From Cycas panzhihuaensis (taxonomy: Eukaryota > Cycadophyta): 64,000 nt of DNA. The notes below the pieces were generated by a model. It was not told the origin of the DNA, ran no database searches, and was given only the letters and a program-made list of their open reading frames with translations. Of the stretch, positions 1 through 14,236 are shown piece by piece; the first letter of the stretch is position 1; each line of letters starts with the position of its first letter. A program made the position numbers and the translations under genes. The stretch spans positions 171,189,741 to 171,253,740 of the forward strand of contig CM041465.1 in the NCBI GenBank assembly GCA_023213395.1, in the 5' to 3' direction.

Positions 1-49
1 TTTAGTCTTATTTAGTTTATTTTAATTACAGTACTTATGTCATCAACTC

Positions 50-560
50 AATGGTAGATAAAGTCACTTGGTGGCTATCCTTTCCCCTTCTACTCCTCAT
101 TCTCATATAGATAACTCTGTATGGAGACCACCCAAGTAGTTAAGTAGAGACCTTATACCAGGGATTTATAAAGATCATAGTAATCTATCATTTTGGCTAA
201 GTGCATTGTGATTTTTCTGCCCTTTACATGAAAGATTAGAAATAACACTCCTGAATAAAGCATTAAATATATTGTGGCTGTAGAATTATACCTCCACATA
301 CCTTTGGGTATATAGAAGGACCCCTATAGATCCTAAATCCTTCCTAGTGTAGGCAACCTATAAGTTACTAAAGTCATATAGTGTAGTGGTTAGTAATTAG
401 CACCATGAAGCTACCTGCCCTAAACTTTTACATAAGAAGTCTATTAGTAAACTTACAAGACCAAGCATACCTTGTCTAATGGTTAGTGGAATATCTTATT
501 TCTGGTCACATCTTGATTCAAATGCTCTACCTCCTACTTAAGAAATAAAAATATAGGATA
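50..560 (+). repeat. Decayed chromovirus leader relic
   Basis: Read on the + strand, this stretch aligns with the reverse complement of about 18950-19430, the untranslated leader between PBS and gag of the minus-strand element Ty3-1. It also aligns with the matching leader of Ty3-2 at about 25370-25800. Shared blocks include the segment around positions 130-160 (CCCAAGTAGTTAAGTAGAGA) and the one around 345-360 (CCTTCCTAGTGTAGGCAACC). It is therefore the leader of a third copy of the same family in the opposite orientation. I could not recognise a gag reading frame to its right, and no LTR is visible to its left, so the copy is truncated by the window edge or by decay. Confidence 0.6.
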
Positions 561-2590
561 ACAGACCTTAAAAAAAAAACCAAAGTCATCTCATAGTCCA
601 TAGTGAATTCTAAATTTTAAAATACTTTTTGGATTTAGAAACAACCAATGCAATTATACTTAAGGTAAAAAAAAGGTCAATGGCCCAAAATTACCCTTGG
701 TGACCTATACATCTTATTTTGATTAGCACGTAATGCTGACCATTTTTCATTAGGGTAGTTTTAACTTAAAATTTTTTGATACAATAGTATATAGGCATCT
801 TGTGAACATTTGGCATAATTGACTGGCAGTAGACCTAAGGAAACAACATGGGAGCTAGATGAATTTGTTAAGTAGCATCCATATCTCTTACACTGTGGGG
901 ACTAAATATCTTAGGAGAGGGGACCTATTACATAACCACTAGTGGTTGACAGAACTCTTGTGAATGTACTCCTTATTAGTAAAAAATAGGTATTAATGTT
1001 GACCATTAGAATGTGTGCGCAGGTCACTTAGGGCCACCAATAGAAATAAATGTTAAATGCCTCTCCAATGAGATTCATACATAGGTTCAAAATTTTTAAT
1101 TCTAATCAATTCTAACTACAGATGTTCTTATGTGTATTTATTAGCCTTGAACAATTACTATTATCTATTACATATATGCATACATTTACATTTTGATATT
1201 AGTTACATAGATGAAGTAAATTGGGGATAGGTGTAGTTAGTGCTTTCACTAACACCTTGAAGATGATTCATATGTAGAGTGATTTAAATTTTTTAAAACT
1301 ATATACAAATATAAGAGCCATTTAAATGAAAAAGGTGATATTAATTTTTAAATGTAGTTTTGATTTTAAAAATAATTTTGGTCTTCATTGTTAGCATATG
1401 CAAGTGTGAATCTAAAAGCAATTGTTCCATTTATTGTCTTTATTATTGGAAAAGTCCTATATTCATGCAAAATGAAGAATTAAAGTAGAAGAAAATATTT
1501 AGTGTATCTAAAAGTTGCTTTTAGAATTATTTTGATTTATGGAGCCTTACCCTATTAACATTTAGGGTTAAATATAAACACCTACCACGACTTTGAACAA
1601 GCTTAGACACATGAAAAAGTAAGTTTTTGTACCCTTAAAAGGAACTTGTGCACACTAAGTAGATGTGCTTATTTAGGAAATCAAACCCTTATACCTTAGT
1701 CATTATGACATAGGTTTCACATTTTTTGGGCAATATTTTCAAGGATAAGACCATGAAAGGAGAGAGGTAATGATGAATTTTAGAAATAACAATATATATC
1801 TTGATTTTATGTATAAGTTTTTTAAGGAGACATGAACATAAGCATATGAACTTCTCTTTACTTGGGCATTTCCACCTTAGTGTACCTCTAGTTATTGTCC
1901 TATATTGTGCACTTATTATGACTCTCTTACCTATCTTATTTTTAGTATTTATGTACCATTTTCAAGGATTAAATGGAGGAATACAAGAAGTGACGATAGA
2001 TTTCAATGTAACTTTAAAGGTGATTCTAACAGCGCTAATGCACTTGTAGCTTCTTAACCACATACGTATGCATGCCATGATTCACTCCTATTTATATCCC
2101 ATAGCACTTTGATTCTTATGTCCATGACTTATGCTTGTATTTTAGCCACATATATTTTCATTATAAATTTGTATGCATATTGGTTTAAATGATATTGTGA
2201 CAACATCATTGAATGACCTTTTCTTTCACATTAAATATGCACATATGAATTTGGAGGAAAGTAGAACGTTAAAGTCTATGGTCTTCTCCTTTGTGTTGAA
2301 TATGTATTCACTATTGTTTTGAATTTACTTTGATTATGATTGCCACCCAATTGTAATTTCCTCATTATTTCTAGATACCATCTTATTGAGTGCAAGTTGC
2401 ATTTGTTTGTCCTCTTTCTTTCTTTGTGTTTCAGTTATTCAACCTAGATTGCTTGTAGTATGGAACACGTTATTTGTACTTACCTTATCGCACTACTTGT
2501 ATTCCTTAATTGCCTAGAATTATTGTGCTAGATTCTTGACCATGTGAATTTAAGGTGCATGTATGCATATGAGCTCAAGCGAGGTCAAGG
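561..2590. other. AT-rich intergenic DNA
   Basis: Two kilobases of AT-rich sequence without a recognisable gene. The longest open stretch, an 82-codon frame at 1801-2049, has a hydrophobic but unfamiliar translation and no supporting context. The left part may be unrecognisable remains of the element whose leader lies at 50-560. Confidence 0.5.
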
Positions 2591-2730
2591 CATTAAAGTG
2601 TGTGGCATGTTGGCTTCTTTATATACGTAGTTTATATTCCTAGTCCGTTCTCATCTTTGTCATTAAAGTGTGTGGCATGTTGGCTTCTTTATATACATAG
2701 TTTATATTCCTAGTCCCTTCTCATCCTTGT
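2591..2730. repeat. 70-bp tandem duplication, two units
   Basis: Two adjacent 70-bp units, 2591-2660 and 2661-2730, differ at only a few positions. Each contains a TATA-like core (CTTTATATAC). The pair lies about 210-270 bp upstream of the first ATG of the receptor kinase pseudogene, so it may sit in the former promoter. Confidence 0.9.
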
Positions 2731-2942
2731 CACATATTATAATTATAGTCGTCAAGTCAATTTTACCTATAGCATGTTGTATCCATGCATCTTCCCTTTT
2801 CTAATGTTGCTTGACTAATTTAAACCCCATTTAGAAGCATATGTGGCTTACTTAAGTGGTCAAGTTTCTTTTTGGGTCAACCACTCTTTCTCTTCATGGG
2901 TATTCACACTTGGGATACATTTATCTTTGATTGCCTATATAT

Positions 2943-5900
2943 ATGAGTTTGAAGGAGGTTAACCCACACATAGCCCTAAGATTCATTTTAATTTTGAAAA
3001 TGCATCTCTTATTGTTATTTGTTCTGTCCTCCCTTAGATTCCTTCTATCATGCTCAACTCTTGCCCAAGCATCTCATTTTAATCCTCATCCCCACCTCAA
3101 CAATGCTACTGATCGACAATCTCTTTTGGCATTCAAGGCTTCGATCATGTATGATCCTACTGATGTATTAGGCAATTGGGATTCTAATGTAACCTTCTGC
3201 AATTGGAGAGGCATCTGGTGCAATTCAAGAAGAGAAAGAGTGGTGGTCATAAATCTCCAAAGCAAGGGCTTAAGAGGTACCATCACCCCCTTTTTGAAAA
3301 ATCTCTCGTTTTTGCACACTCTACGACTTGGTAATAATAGTTTTTATGGTCCCATTCCACACGAATTAGGAAGCCTCCGCCGGTTAAGAACCCTTTCGTT
3401 GCCGATAAACGAGTTAGAGGGTCCCATTCCGACGGCACTCGCTAATTGTAGCAAACTGGAAATCTTAGCTCTCTCGTTCAACCAGTTGAGCGGAATCATT
3501 CCGCCTGAGCTATCTCTTCTGACAGGTTTACGGATACTTTACCTTCATCAAAGCAACCTCAAGGGAACCATTCCTCCATCGTTGGGAAACCTCTCCGCCC
3601 TGGTGGAATTGGACTTGGGGGTGAACAATCTCCAGGGTGTCATTCCCCCTCGGTTGGGTCTCCTCATCAATCTACAGTCCCTTTCGATTAGCGAGAATCA
3701 CCTGAGCGGACACATTCCATCGTCCCTATCCAACTGCACTGCCCTCTTCGAATTGGGTTTCTACGACAACCATTTGACGGGAACGATTCCCGTGGAGTTG
3801 GGCGCCAGGCTCCTCAATCTGCAATTACTCTCTCTGTGGAAGAACCAGCTGGGTGGTAGCATTCTGGATTCTGTGGGCAACTGTACGCAACTCACAAAAC
3901 TTGCCCTGAACGAGAATCAACTGACAGGTGCAGTGCCGGTGGCCTTGGGTAAGTTGCATCTTCTTGAACGCCTTTATTTGCATAATCGGTTGTCAGCGGT
4001 GACGCATTGCCCGTTCTCGCGGCACTCGCCAATTGCTCCGTCCTCCAAGAAATACATTTGAATTCCAATAATGTCACGGGCGTGTTCCCCCCTTCCATAG
4101 GCCGACTGTCAACCAATCTCTCCGTTTTGCGCCTGCAAATCAATCGCATTGGAGGAAACATTCCTCCGCAGATTGGGAACCTCAAGAGCCTGTACCACCT
4201 GGATTTAAGTAGCAATCTCTTCAACGGCGCCATCCCACCAGCACTCAAAGGACTGGTAACTTGCAAAGATTGCATGTGGACAACAACAGACTGCAAGGAA
4301 GCATTCCAAGAGAGATCGGTTATCTGAGTAACCTTGGAGAGTTGTACTTGGGCAATAATAGGATCTCCGGACAAATTCCTTCCTCTGTTGGCGATCTTCA
4401 ACAACTGAGATACCTTGATCTCCATCAAAACCAATTGACAGGAAGGATACCGGAGACTCTCGGAAATTGTTAGCGTATGGAATTGCTAGATCTGTCCTAC
4501 AACAGATTCAGTGAAGTCATACCGCCAAATGTTGCCGGCCTTCCAAATTTACTTAAATATTTCAATTTGTCTAGCAACTCTCTGCGAGGCTCCTTGCCTT
4601 TGGAGATCGGTCAGATGGCAAAGGTCTTAGCTATAGATATTTCTATGAATCGCTTACACGGTGCCATTCCGGGCACGCTTGGGGGTTGCTCGGCTCTACA
4701 ATACCTCAATCTTTCTCACAATGCATTAGAAGGGGGTATGTCTCCAGATTCGTTTGGCCAACTAAGAAGTCTCCAGGACATGGATCTCTCTTTCAATGGC
4801 TTGTCCGGAAGAATACCAGAGTCCTTGGAAACGCTCAATATGCTTGCTCACTTGAACCTCTCTTTCAACAACTTGAGCGGAGAAATCCCAAGAGCAGGGG
4901 TGTTTACCAATCTTACCAGTCCATCGTTTATAGGAAATCCTGGCCTTTGTGGATCGTGGATACATTTGCCTGCATGTCTCGCTTCTGCTTCCGGGAAACA
5001 TACAGATTCTGCACACGCAGTTCTCAAAAGAATAATAGCGTCGGTAGCTGCCGTTGGCGGTCTTATACTGTTCATCTTACTCGTGGGCTTCTTTCGGAGT
5101 CGCAATTGGTATCTCAAGCATTTGGATCTCTCCAAAGGTTTTACGCCAAAACGAGGGCCCCCAAGGATTTCATATCAGGAGCTTCTTACTGCAACTAATG
5201 GTTTCGATGAGGCCAACTTGCTAGGAGTTGGTAGCTTTGGGTCTGTCTATAAAGCCATTCTCCGTGACGGAACCACGGCTGCCATAAAGGTGTTTCCTTT
5301 CCAGAACGAAGAGTCTGACAAAAGTTTTAGGAGAGAATGCAGAGTATTGAGAAGAATTCGGCACCGGAATCTGGTTCGAATCATAACCTCCTTCTCCGAC
5401 GAACACCTCAAATGTCTGGTTTTTCAGTTCATGCCTAATGGAAGTTTGGAAAAGTGCTTGCACGCTGCTGCAGATGACAATACCGTGGATACAGAAGCGT
5501 GTGGGTTAAGTTTGAGTGATCGATTGAATGTGGCTTCTTACTGCAACTAATGGCAATGACATATTTGCATCACGATAGTTTTGAGCAGGTGGTTCACTGT
5601 GATTTAAAGCCTAGCAATGTGCTCCTTGACGAAAGCATGACAGCCCGCGTGACGGACTTTGGCATTGCAAAATTAATTTATCCAAACTCCACCGATTCAC
5701 TCACTTCAACACAGGCTCTCAGAGGTTCTATCGGCTACATCGCCCCAGGTGGCCCTCTTATTTGTATTATCTGTGAATTTGTGTTGGAATTGGAAAAACC
5801 AAAATCTGATTGTGTGAATTGGAATGCAGAGTATGGATTGAATGGAAGGGTTTCAACCAAGGGAGATGTGTACAGCTATGGCATTTTGTTGTTGGAAATG

Positions 5901-6281
5901 CTTACAAGGAAAAAGCCAACCGACGCCATGTTTGCTGAAGGGGATTTGAACCTGCACAAGTGGGTCGCCTTGGCTTATCCTGATAGAATACCCGACGTGG
6001 TTGATCGCAGCTTGCTGGAGGGTTTCAATACTGAGCGGCAGGAGATCGTCCGCTGTTGTCTTCTTCGACTCGTGCATGTGGGATTACTGTCCTCCAAAGA
6101 ATCACCAGAAGACCGACCGAGCATGAGAGCGGTGGTGGGGGCATTGGAGAGTATTAAGCAGAGCTTTGAAGGAACCACACTGTCTGCCAGATTTGCATCG
6201 GATATATGGCATTTAGTGGCCAATACAAGTGCTGCTGGGGGAGACTTGGAATCCCGAAGCTCTACTACATCTACTCTCTAG
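2943..6281 (+). pseudogene. LRR-XII type receptor-like kinase, broken
   Basis: Relic of a plasma-membrane receptor kinase with an extracellular leucine-rich-repeat domain, of the group that includes FLS2, EFR and XA21; its ligand cannot be inferred. ATG codons lie at 2943 and 3000, and the second begins a good signal peptide (MHLLLLFVLSS). An LRR N-terminal cap (DRQSLLAFKASI, then CNWRGIWC) and about twenty repeats follow. The membrane segment is at about 5031-5097. The kinase has a glycine loop (GVGSFGSVYKA), the lysine in AAIKVF, HCDLKPSN (a non-RD kinase, Cys before Asp), TDFGIAKL and GDVYSYGILLLEML; it ends at TAG 6279-6281. Breaks: two extra bases near 3993-3994; one base lost near 4256; TAG at 4471-4473 where Gln fits (GNC-stop-RMELLDLS); a +2 shift at 5533-5553. 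Homology resumes after every break, so this is one recently decayed gene. Sequencing error cannot be excluded for single-base breaks. Confidence 0.92.
5749..5829 (+). other. 81-bp intron in the kinase activation segment
   Basis: The kinase homology is interrupted between GSIGYIAP and EYGLNGRVSTKGDVYSYG. A GT at 5749-5750 and an AG at 5828-5829 bound 81 bases; removing them joins codon GAG to restore APEYG. A branch-point-like CTGAT lies about 25 bases before the acceptor. The length is a multiple of three and it holds no stop in frame, so unspliced RNA would read straight through it. The splice-site call rests on family conservation and has not been tested. Confidence 0.85.
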
Positions 6282-7169
6282 GTAGTGAGTGCTTCTAAGA
6301 TATCACGCCGCAAAGTAGGTGCTCTTCTTTCTTTAACAAGTTCTATACCATGTTGGAACTCGCAAATAATTACCTGGATGTTATCGTTGAAATGATTTGT
6401 TTGATGTTTAAATAATATTTTGCATCCGATGAATTTTTTTTTATAGTTTATAAATGTATGGATGTTTTTCATATGATGTCGAACTTTCTAAAGATTGTTT
6501 ATTATGCTAAAAAGGATTAATGTCATGAACGATGAAAATCCATGTTAAGTAGAGAAAGACCTTCCCGATGAGTTGGTACTAATTTGTGTGTACATGAATT
6601 TGTAGGGGGTGGGAGAAATAACATTAAAAAAAGAAATTCTACGACATTGCTATTTTAGATTATCTTTCCATTCATCTTTTATGGTCATTATGCATCTATT
6701 TTCAAATAATAAAATATAATAAAACACCACTTTTTTTAGAGAAAGAATGAGAGAAGAGGGGAAACAAGTAAGCTAAGAGACAAGGCACTCAAGTATGGGG
6801 TGGGACATGGGTACAAAGGGTTAAGATGACATGATATTAGATGTGACACAAATATAAAGAGGACAAATAATATGTCATTATAATTAACATTAGAAAAATA
6901 ATAGCGAGTATGCATATACATGTATACAAACAAATCCATGGTAATTGTTTACAATGACAACAATCACCCACTTGATAACATTTTTGGGGATGAAATAAAA
7001 CTTCAAATTATCACTTCTTTATGAAAATGATAAAGAATATATAAATAAGCTCATATGCAATTGTTGTTTAAAGCTGCAATTTTAAAAAAACTAATATAGT
7101 GTTATTTAGAGATGTTGGGGATTGATTAACTCAACATCCATATTACCCTTCAAATACACATATAAGTAT
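6282..7169. other. Intergenic DNA downstream of the kinase relic
   Basis: AT-rich sequence with no recognisable gene. It lies between the kinase stop codon and the left target duplication (AGTAT, 7165-7169) of element A. A short poly-A-rich segment around 6400-6450 could have been part of the 3' untranslated region. Confidence 0.5.
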
Positions 7170-7580
7170 TATTAAAAACTTGGGATTTGATATCATGTGA
7201 GATGGATATCAAACATACAAAAGAAATATGTAATACGAAATATTATATTTAGATGATTTGATAATTATATTTAATATGAGAGAGAGAGACAGAGAGATAG
7301 AGAGAGAGACAGAGAGAGGGAGAGAGAGACAGAGACAGAGACAGAGATGTATACCTCATCTCAGACTAGTGAAAAATAATAATAAAGTACATGGAGATTT
7401 ATGACCTTTAATCATGTGTTAAGAGTATTCACCTATTCAATCACTTATGAGAAATATTTTTGTGTACTTAAGAGAAATCATGCAAATTCATGTACAACAA
7501 TTTAGAGTATACAGTAACACATCACCAGGTGATTACAATGACCACTCACATAATCCATGTATTAAGCATTATTTTCAACA
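7170..7580 (-). repeat. 3' LTR of element A
   Basis: Aligns with 30342-30740 over its whole length; shared landmarks include the segments ending in ATAATCCATGTATTAA near 7565 and 30722. It ends in TTCAACA at 7580 and is followed by CTCCCATATAAT, a polypurine tract on the minus strand. It has acquired a GA microsatellite (7278-7347) that is absent from the other LTR. Confidence 0.75.
7278..7347. repeat. (GA)n microsatellite
   Basis: Seventy bases of AGAGAG with CAGAG interruptions inside the left LTR of element A. The right LTR has only a short GAGAG at the same place, so the expansion came after insertion. Confidence 0.95.
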
Positions 7581-11550
<3,970 letters not shown>

Positions 11551-11908
11551 GATTATCCTTTTTCTTCATTTAGCATATTAGGCATATCATCTTATCCTAT
11601 AAATTCCATGAGGCATTATCATCTCCTTATCTTTTTACTGCTATAAAATAATAATTAAGCCTAAAATTTTGCTTTAGTTGCCAAATTTATGGGTCACTCC
11701 AATTCCTAAATAGTTGGCCCTATAACTCTAGATTTGGTCTACAACTGCCTAGGATGTTGGCTATAATATTCCAATTATACCATAACTTGGTTTCTCAACT
11801 TTTACCTTTTAATGGAGCTTTATTGATCTACCTTCAATGATGTCTAATTTTTCATAGGCTTTGACATTAAATATCCAAAGCTTCTCTTTAACTCATAGCT
11901 TTCATCAC
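11551..11908 (-). other. Interior of element A
   Basis: Low-complexity AT-rich DNA between the TA block and the left LTR of element B. Its last five bases (ATCAC, 11904-11908) form the left target duplication of B. No coding sequence recognised. Confidence 0.45.
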
Positions 11909-12413
11909 TATTAGAATTTATAATTGTAACTCTGTTACCATATTAGATTTTAGAGTATAACATAATAGAATATACAATGATTAAATTATCATAAGAATAT
12001 ATACATTTAAGGAATAAACATGAATATAAAGTACTAAAATAGAAGCATGCCTTAATAAGTATCATGAGCATTTACCTTAAAAGAGACAATAGATTTATAC
12101 ATGGAAAACCCAATATGGGAAAAACCATAGGCGAAGGTGGAATTAGGAACTCCTCTTTATGATCAAAGTGAATACATGTTCAAGTCATAGACCTTTTTGT
12201 TAAGTTCTTAAGTGATACATGTATATATTTATATTAATATTTGATTCATGAGTAGCCTACAGTTTCTCTTAAGTTACTACTCATCTAACAACATATTTAC
12301 ATAGATATGTATGCGTGTCATATATCTTAATGTATGTGATTAGTAGGATAGTGTATGTGTCTACTATTATAATATTAAACATTACATGTATGATAATATC
12401 ACATATTCTAACA
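11909..12413 (-). repeat. 3' LTR of element B
   Basis: Aligns base by base with 29180-29683 with scattered substitutions, mainly transitions. It is followed on the right by the PPT complement at 12414-12423. Confidence 0.8.
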
Positions 12414-12825
12414 TTCCCTCTTAATGTTTAATGTCTTTAAATTTTTATCTTCAAGTTTTCATATCTTTATGTCTTCAATTTATCAGATCATATAACCTGT
12501 ATAACAATTTGTATTTATATCATAATATGTAACTTGCAATCATTATATCATCCATCGTCTATAAATCTACTAACCATTATCCTTGTATCTTGCAAGTGTT
12601 AACCTATAAAAATTATGTTTATACCTGCAAAACTTGAATATAGTCATTTGTAATCAGTAGTAACCAATTATAAACATCTAACTTGTAAATATTAACCAAT
12701 CATCATCATTAACTAATATACAAAGTTTTTTCCTCAAGATCTTTATATCTTCATGTATAAAGTTACTATTAAATATCTATTAACCAATCATCATAATAAT
12801 CTCAACAAATAAATTGATTATTGGG
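12414..12825 (-). other. Interior of element B, 3' end part
   Basis: AT-rich interior sequence between the PPT of B and the left LTR of Ty3-1. It continues on the far side of Ty3-1 at 20147. No coding sequence recognised. Confidence 0.5.
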
Positions 12826-13241
12826 TGGGACGTTTCTTCTCATAAGTGCTCCTTGAGATAGCAGAAAATTGATAATCGCAACTGCTTCATTCTATCCAAT
12901 GGGGCAAACAAATTAACAGAGAACTTCACAAGAACATAAGAGCACCAAATGATCAGCAAAGTAGAGAGTATCATAGCACAATCTTTATAAAAAATTACAT
13001 TAAGATAATCATCATTTACAATTTATGACCCTTATATAGACAAAAAAGGGTCTTTTGCATGTAATCCTATTAGTGGCCTAAGCGGCCTTATATTCTATTA
13101 GATAGCATAGCGGCCTTACATACCATTGGCCAGCTTATCAGCTCATACATGAAGTTCCATAATTAACCTTATCTCTTAACCTACTAATAGCTCTTCATAT
13201 AATAGTGTTTTACATAACTTAACAAGATGAGTTATATAATA
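12826..13241 (-). repeat. 3' LTR of Ty3-1
   Basis: Direct repeat of 19731-20146 with scattered differences. It carries a TTATATAGAC motif near 13032, complementary to the LTR promoter region. Adjacent on the right is GGTCCCCTCCCTT, the complement of the polypurine tract. Confidence 0.93.
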
Positions 13242-13589
13242 GGTCCCCTCCCTTGAGATGCTGAGTCCTCAAGGCATGTGAGATATGGGTGCTTTTTAGT
13301 AAAATCATCGAATTCTCAAGTTGCTTTGTCAGAGTTGCAGCCTGTTTACTGTATCAAATATTCTAAAATGGACCAATTCCAGAGATGACATTATCCAGTA
13401 GTTAGTATACATTTTGGAGGTACGAACAAGGTTTGCTCTTTATCTAGAATTTGAAGGGTTGTCTAGGAAATATAGGTTTTGCTTAGACACTTCCAAAGAT
13501 AGGATATGTGAAAAACATTATAGATGTTGGTGGTGGAGGGAAGGTCGAGAGCATATAGAACTTCACCAATATATTTAAGGACTTTATAG
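13242..13589 (-). pseudogene. Ty3-1 pol 3' end, chromodomain region
   Basis: Continuation of the Ty3-1 polyprotein reading toward its 3' LTR. It aligns with the better preserved equivalent in Ty3-2 (20735-21060), which encodes the FHVSCLKKV motif and a chromodomain. Here frame and motifs are largely lost. The tract is cut at 13589 by a solo LTR and resumes at 14237, where GCCATAATATCGAGG matches CCCATAAAATCGAGG in Ty3-2. Confidence 0.6.
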
Positions 13590-14231
13590 TGTTGGGTATT
13601 GTGACAACAATTATAGGCCTAAAATTATGGTATATTTTCGGCGCGGTTTCCCCCCTAATCTTTCTCGGGGGGTTCTAAGGAGGGTAGGAGCCCCCCTTGG
13701 CTGAGGGGTGCAGGGGGCGTCGAATGCCCCCCGCTAGGAGGGGGTTCGGGGGCGATAGCCCCTGACCTGAAAAATTGACCATGTAAACCTTATCAAAGTG
13801 TAAAGAGAATCAGGGTCATTCAATAAAAATACCCTAGATTCTACAGTTGAGATTTAGGTCTTAGATGTCTTCTCATGTAGCCCGTTTTAGGGCTTTTCTT
13901 ATTATGTTGTAATGTTATGCAATGTACGATGAAGAGGGTGGCGGATGATTGTTGTTCCAGAGAGCACTCTGTATCTGTGATGTACTGTTTCTCCATTCTG
14001 CAGTAATAAAGATCGATACCTTTCCTGTGTGGATGTTTCCCTAGCACACTGCTAGGGTTTTACCACGTTATATCAGGTGCACATGTGATGTTTGGCTTTC
14101 ATTGTCTTATTACTATATAATCTCTAATTTTAAAACTTGCATGTAATTTTATGTTTCTATTTTTGTAACTAGTTGTAAGAAAGTAATAGATCTTGATGGA
14201 TGTTAGAGGGTTGGACCTTCTATTCTCAACA
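13590..14231 (+). mobile_element. Solo LTR inserted in Ty3-1
   Basis: A 642-bp insertion starts TGTTGGGT and ends CTCAACA (inverted TGTTG/CAACA) with a perfect 5-bp target duplication TATAG at 13585-13589 and 14232-14236. Ty3-1 homology is continuous across the empty site. There is no internal region, so it is a solo LTR left by LTR-LTR recombination. A GC-rich stem-like core lies at about 13637-13765, and AATAAAG follows at about 14004, which suggests + orientation. Style and length fit a Ty1-copia element; family not identified. Confidence 0.9.
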
Positions 14232-14236
14232 TATAG

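Noticed and set aside
1801-2049. 82-codon hydrophobic frame upstream of the kinase relic
   Set aside because: No recognisable motif, AT-rich context and no conserved copy elsewhere in the window; chance open frame most likely.
4686-5198. 170-codon frame overlapping the LRR-kinase
   Set aside because: Shadow frame of the receptor kinase; it ends in the same SYCN residues only because of the 21-bp duplicated patch.
11909-12413. LTRs of A and B interpreted as MITEs or solo LTRs
   Set aside because: Correct target duplications on the outer sides and PBS/PPT on the inner sides fit paired LTRs of two nested elements better.
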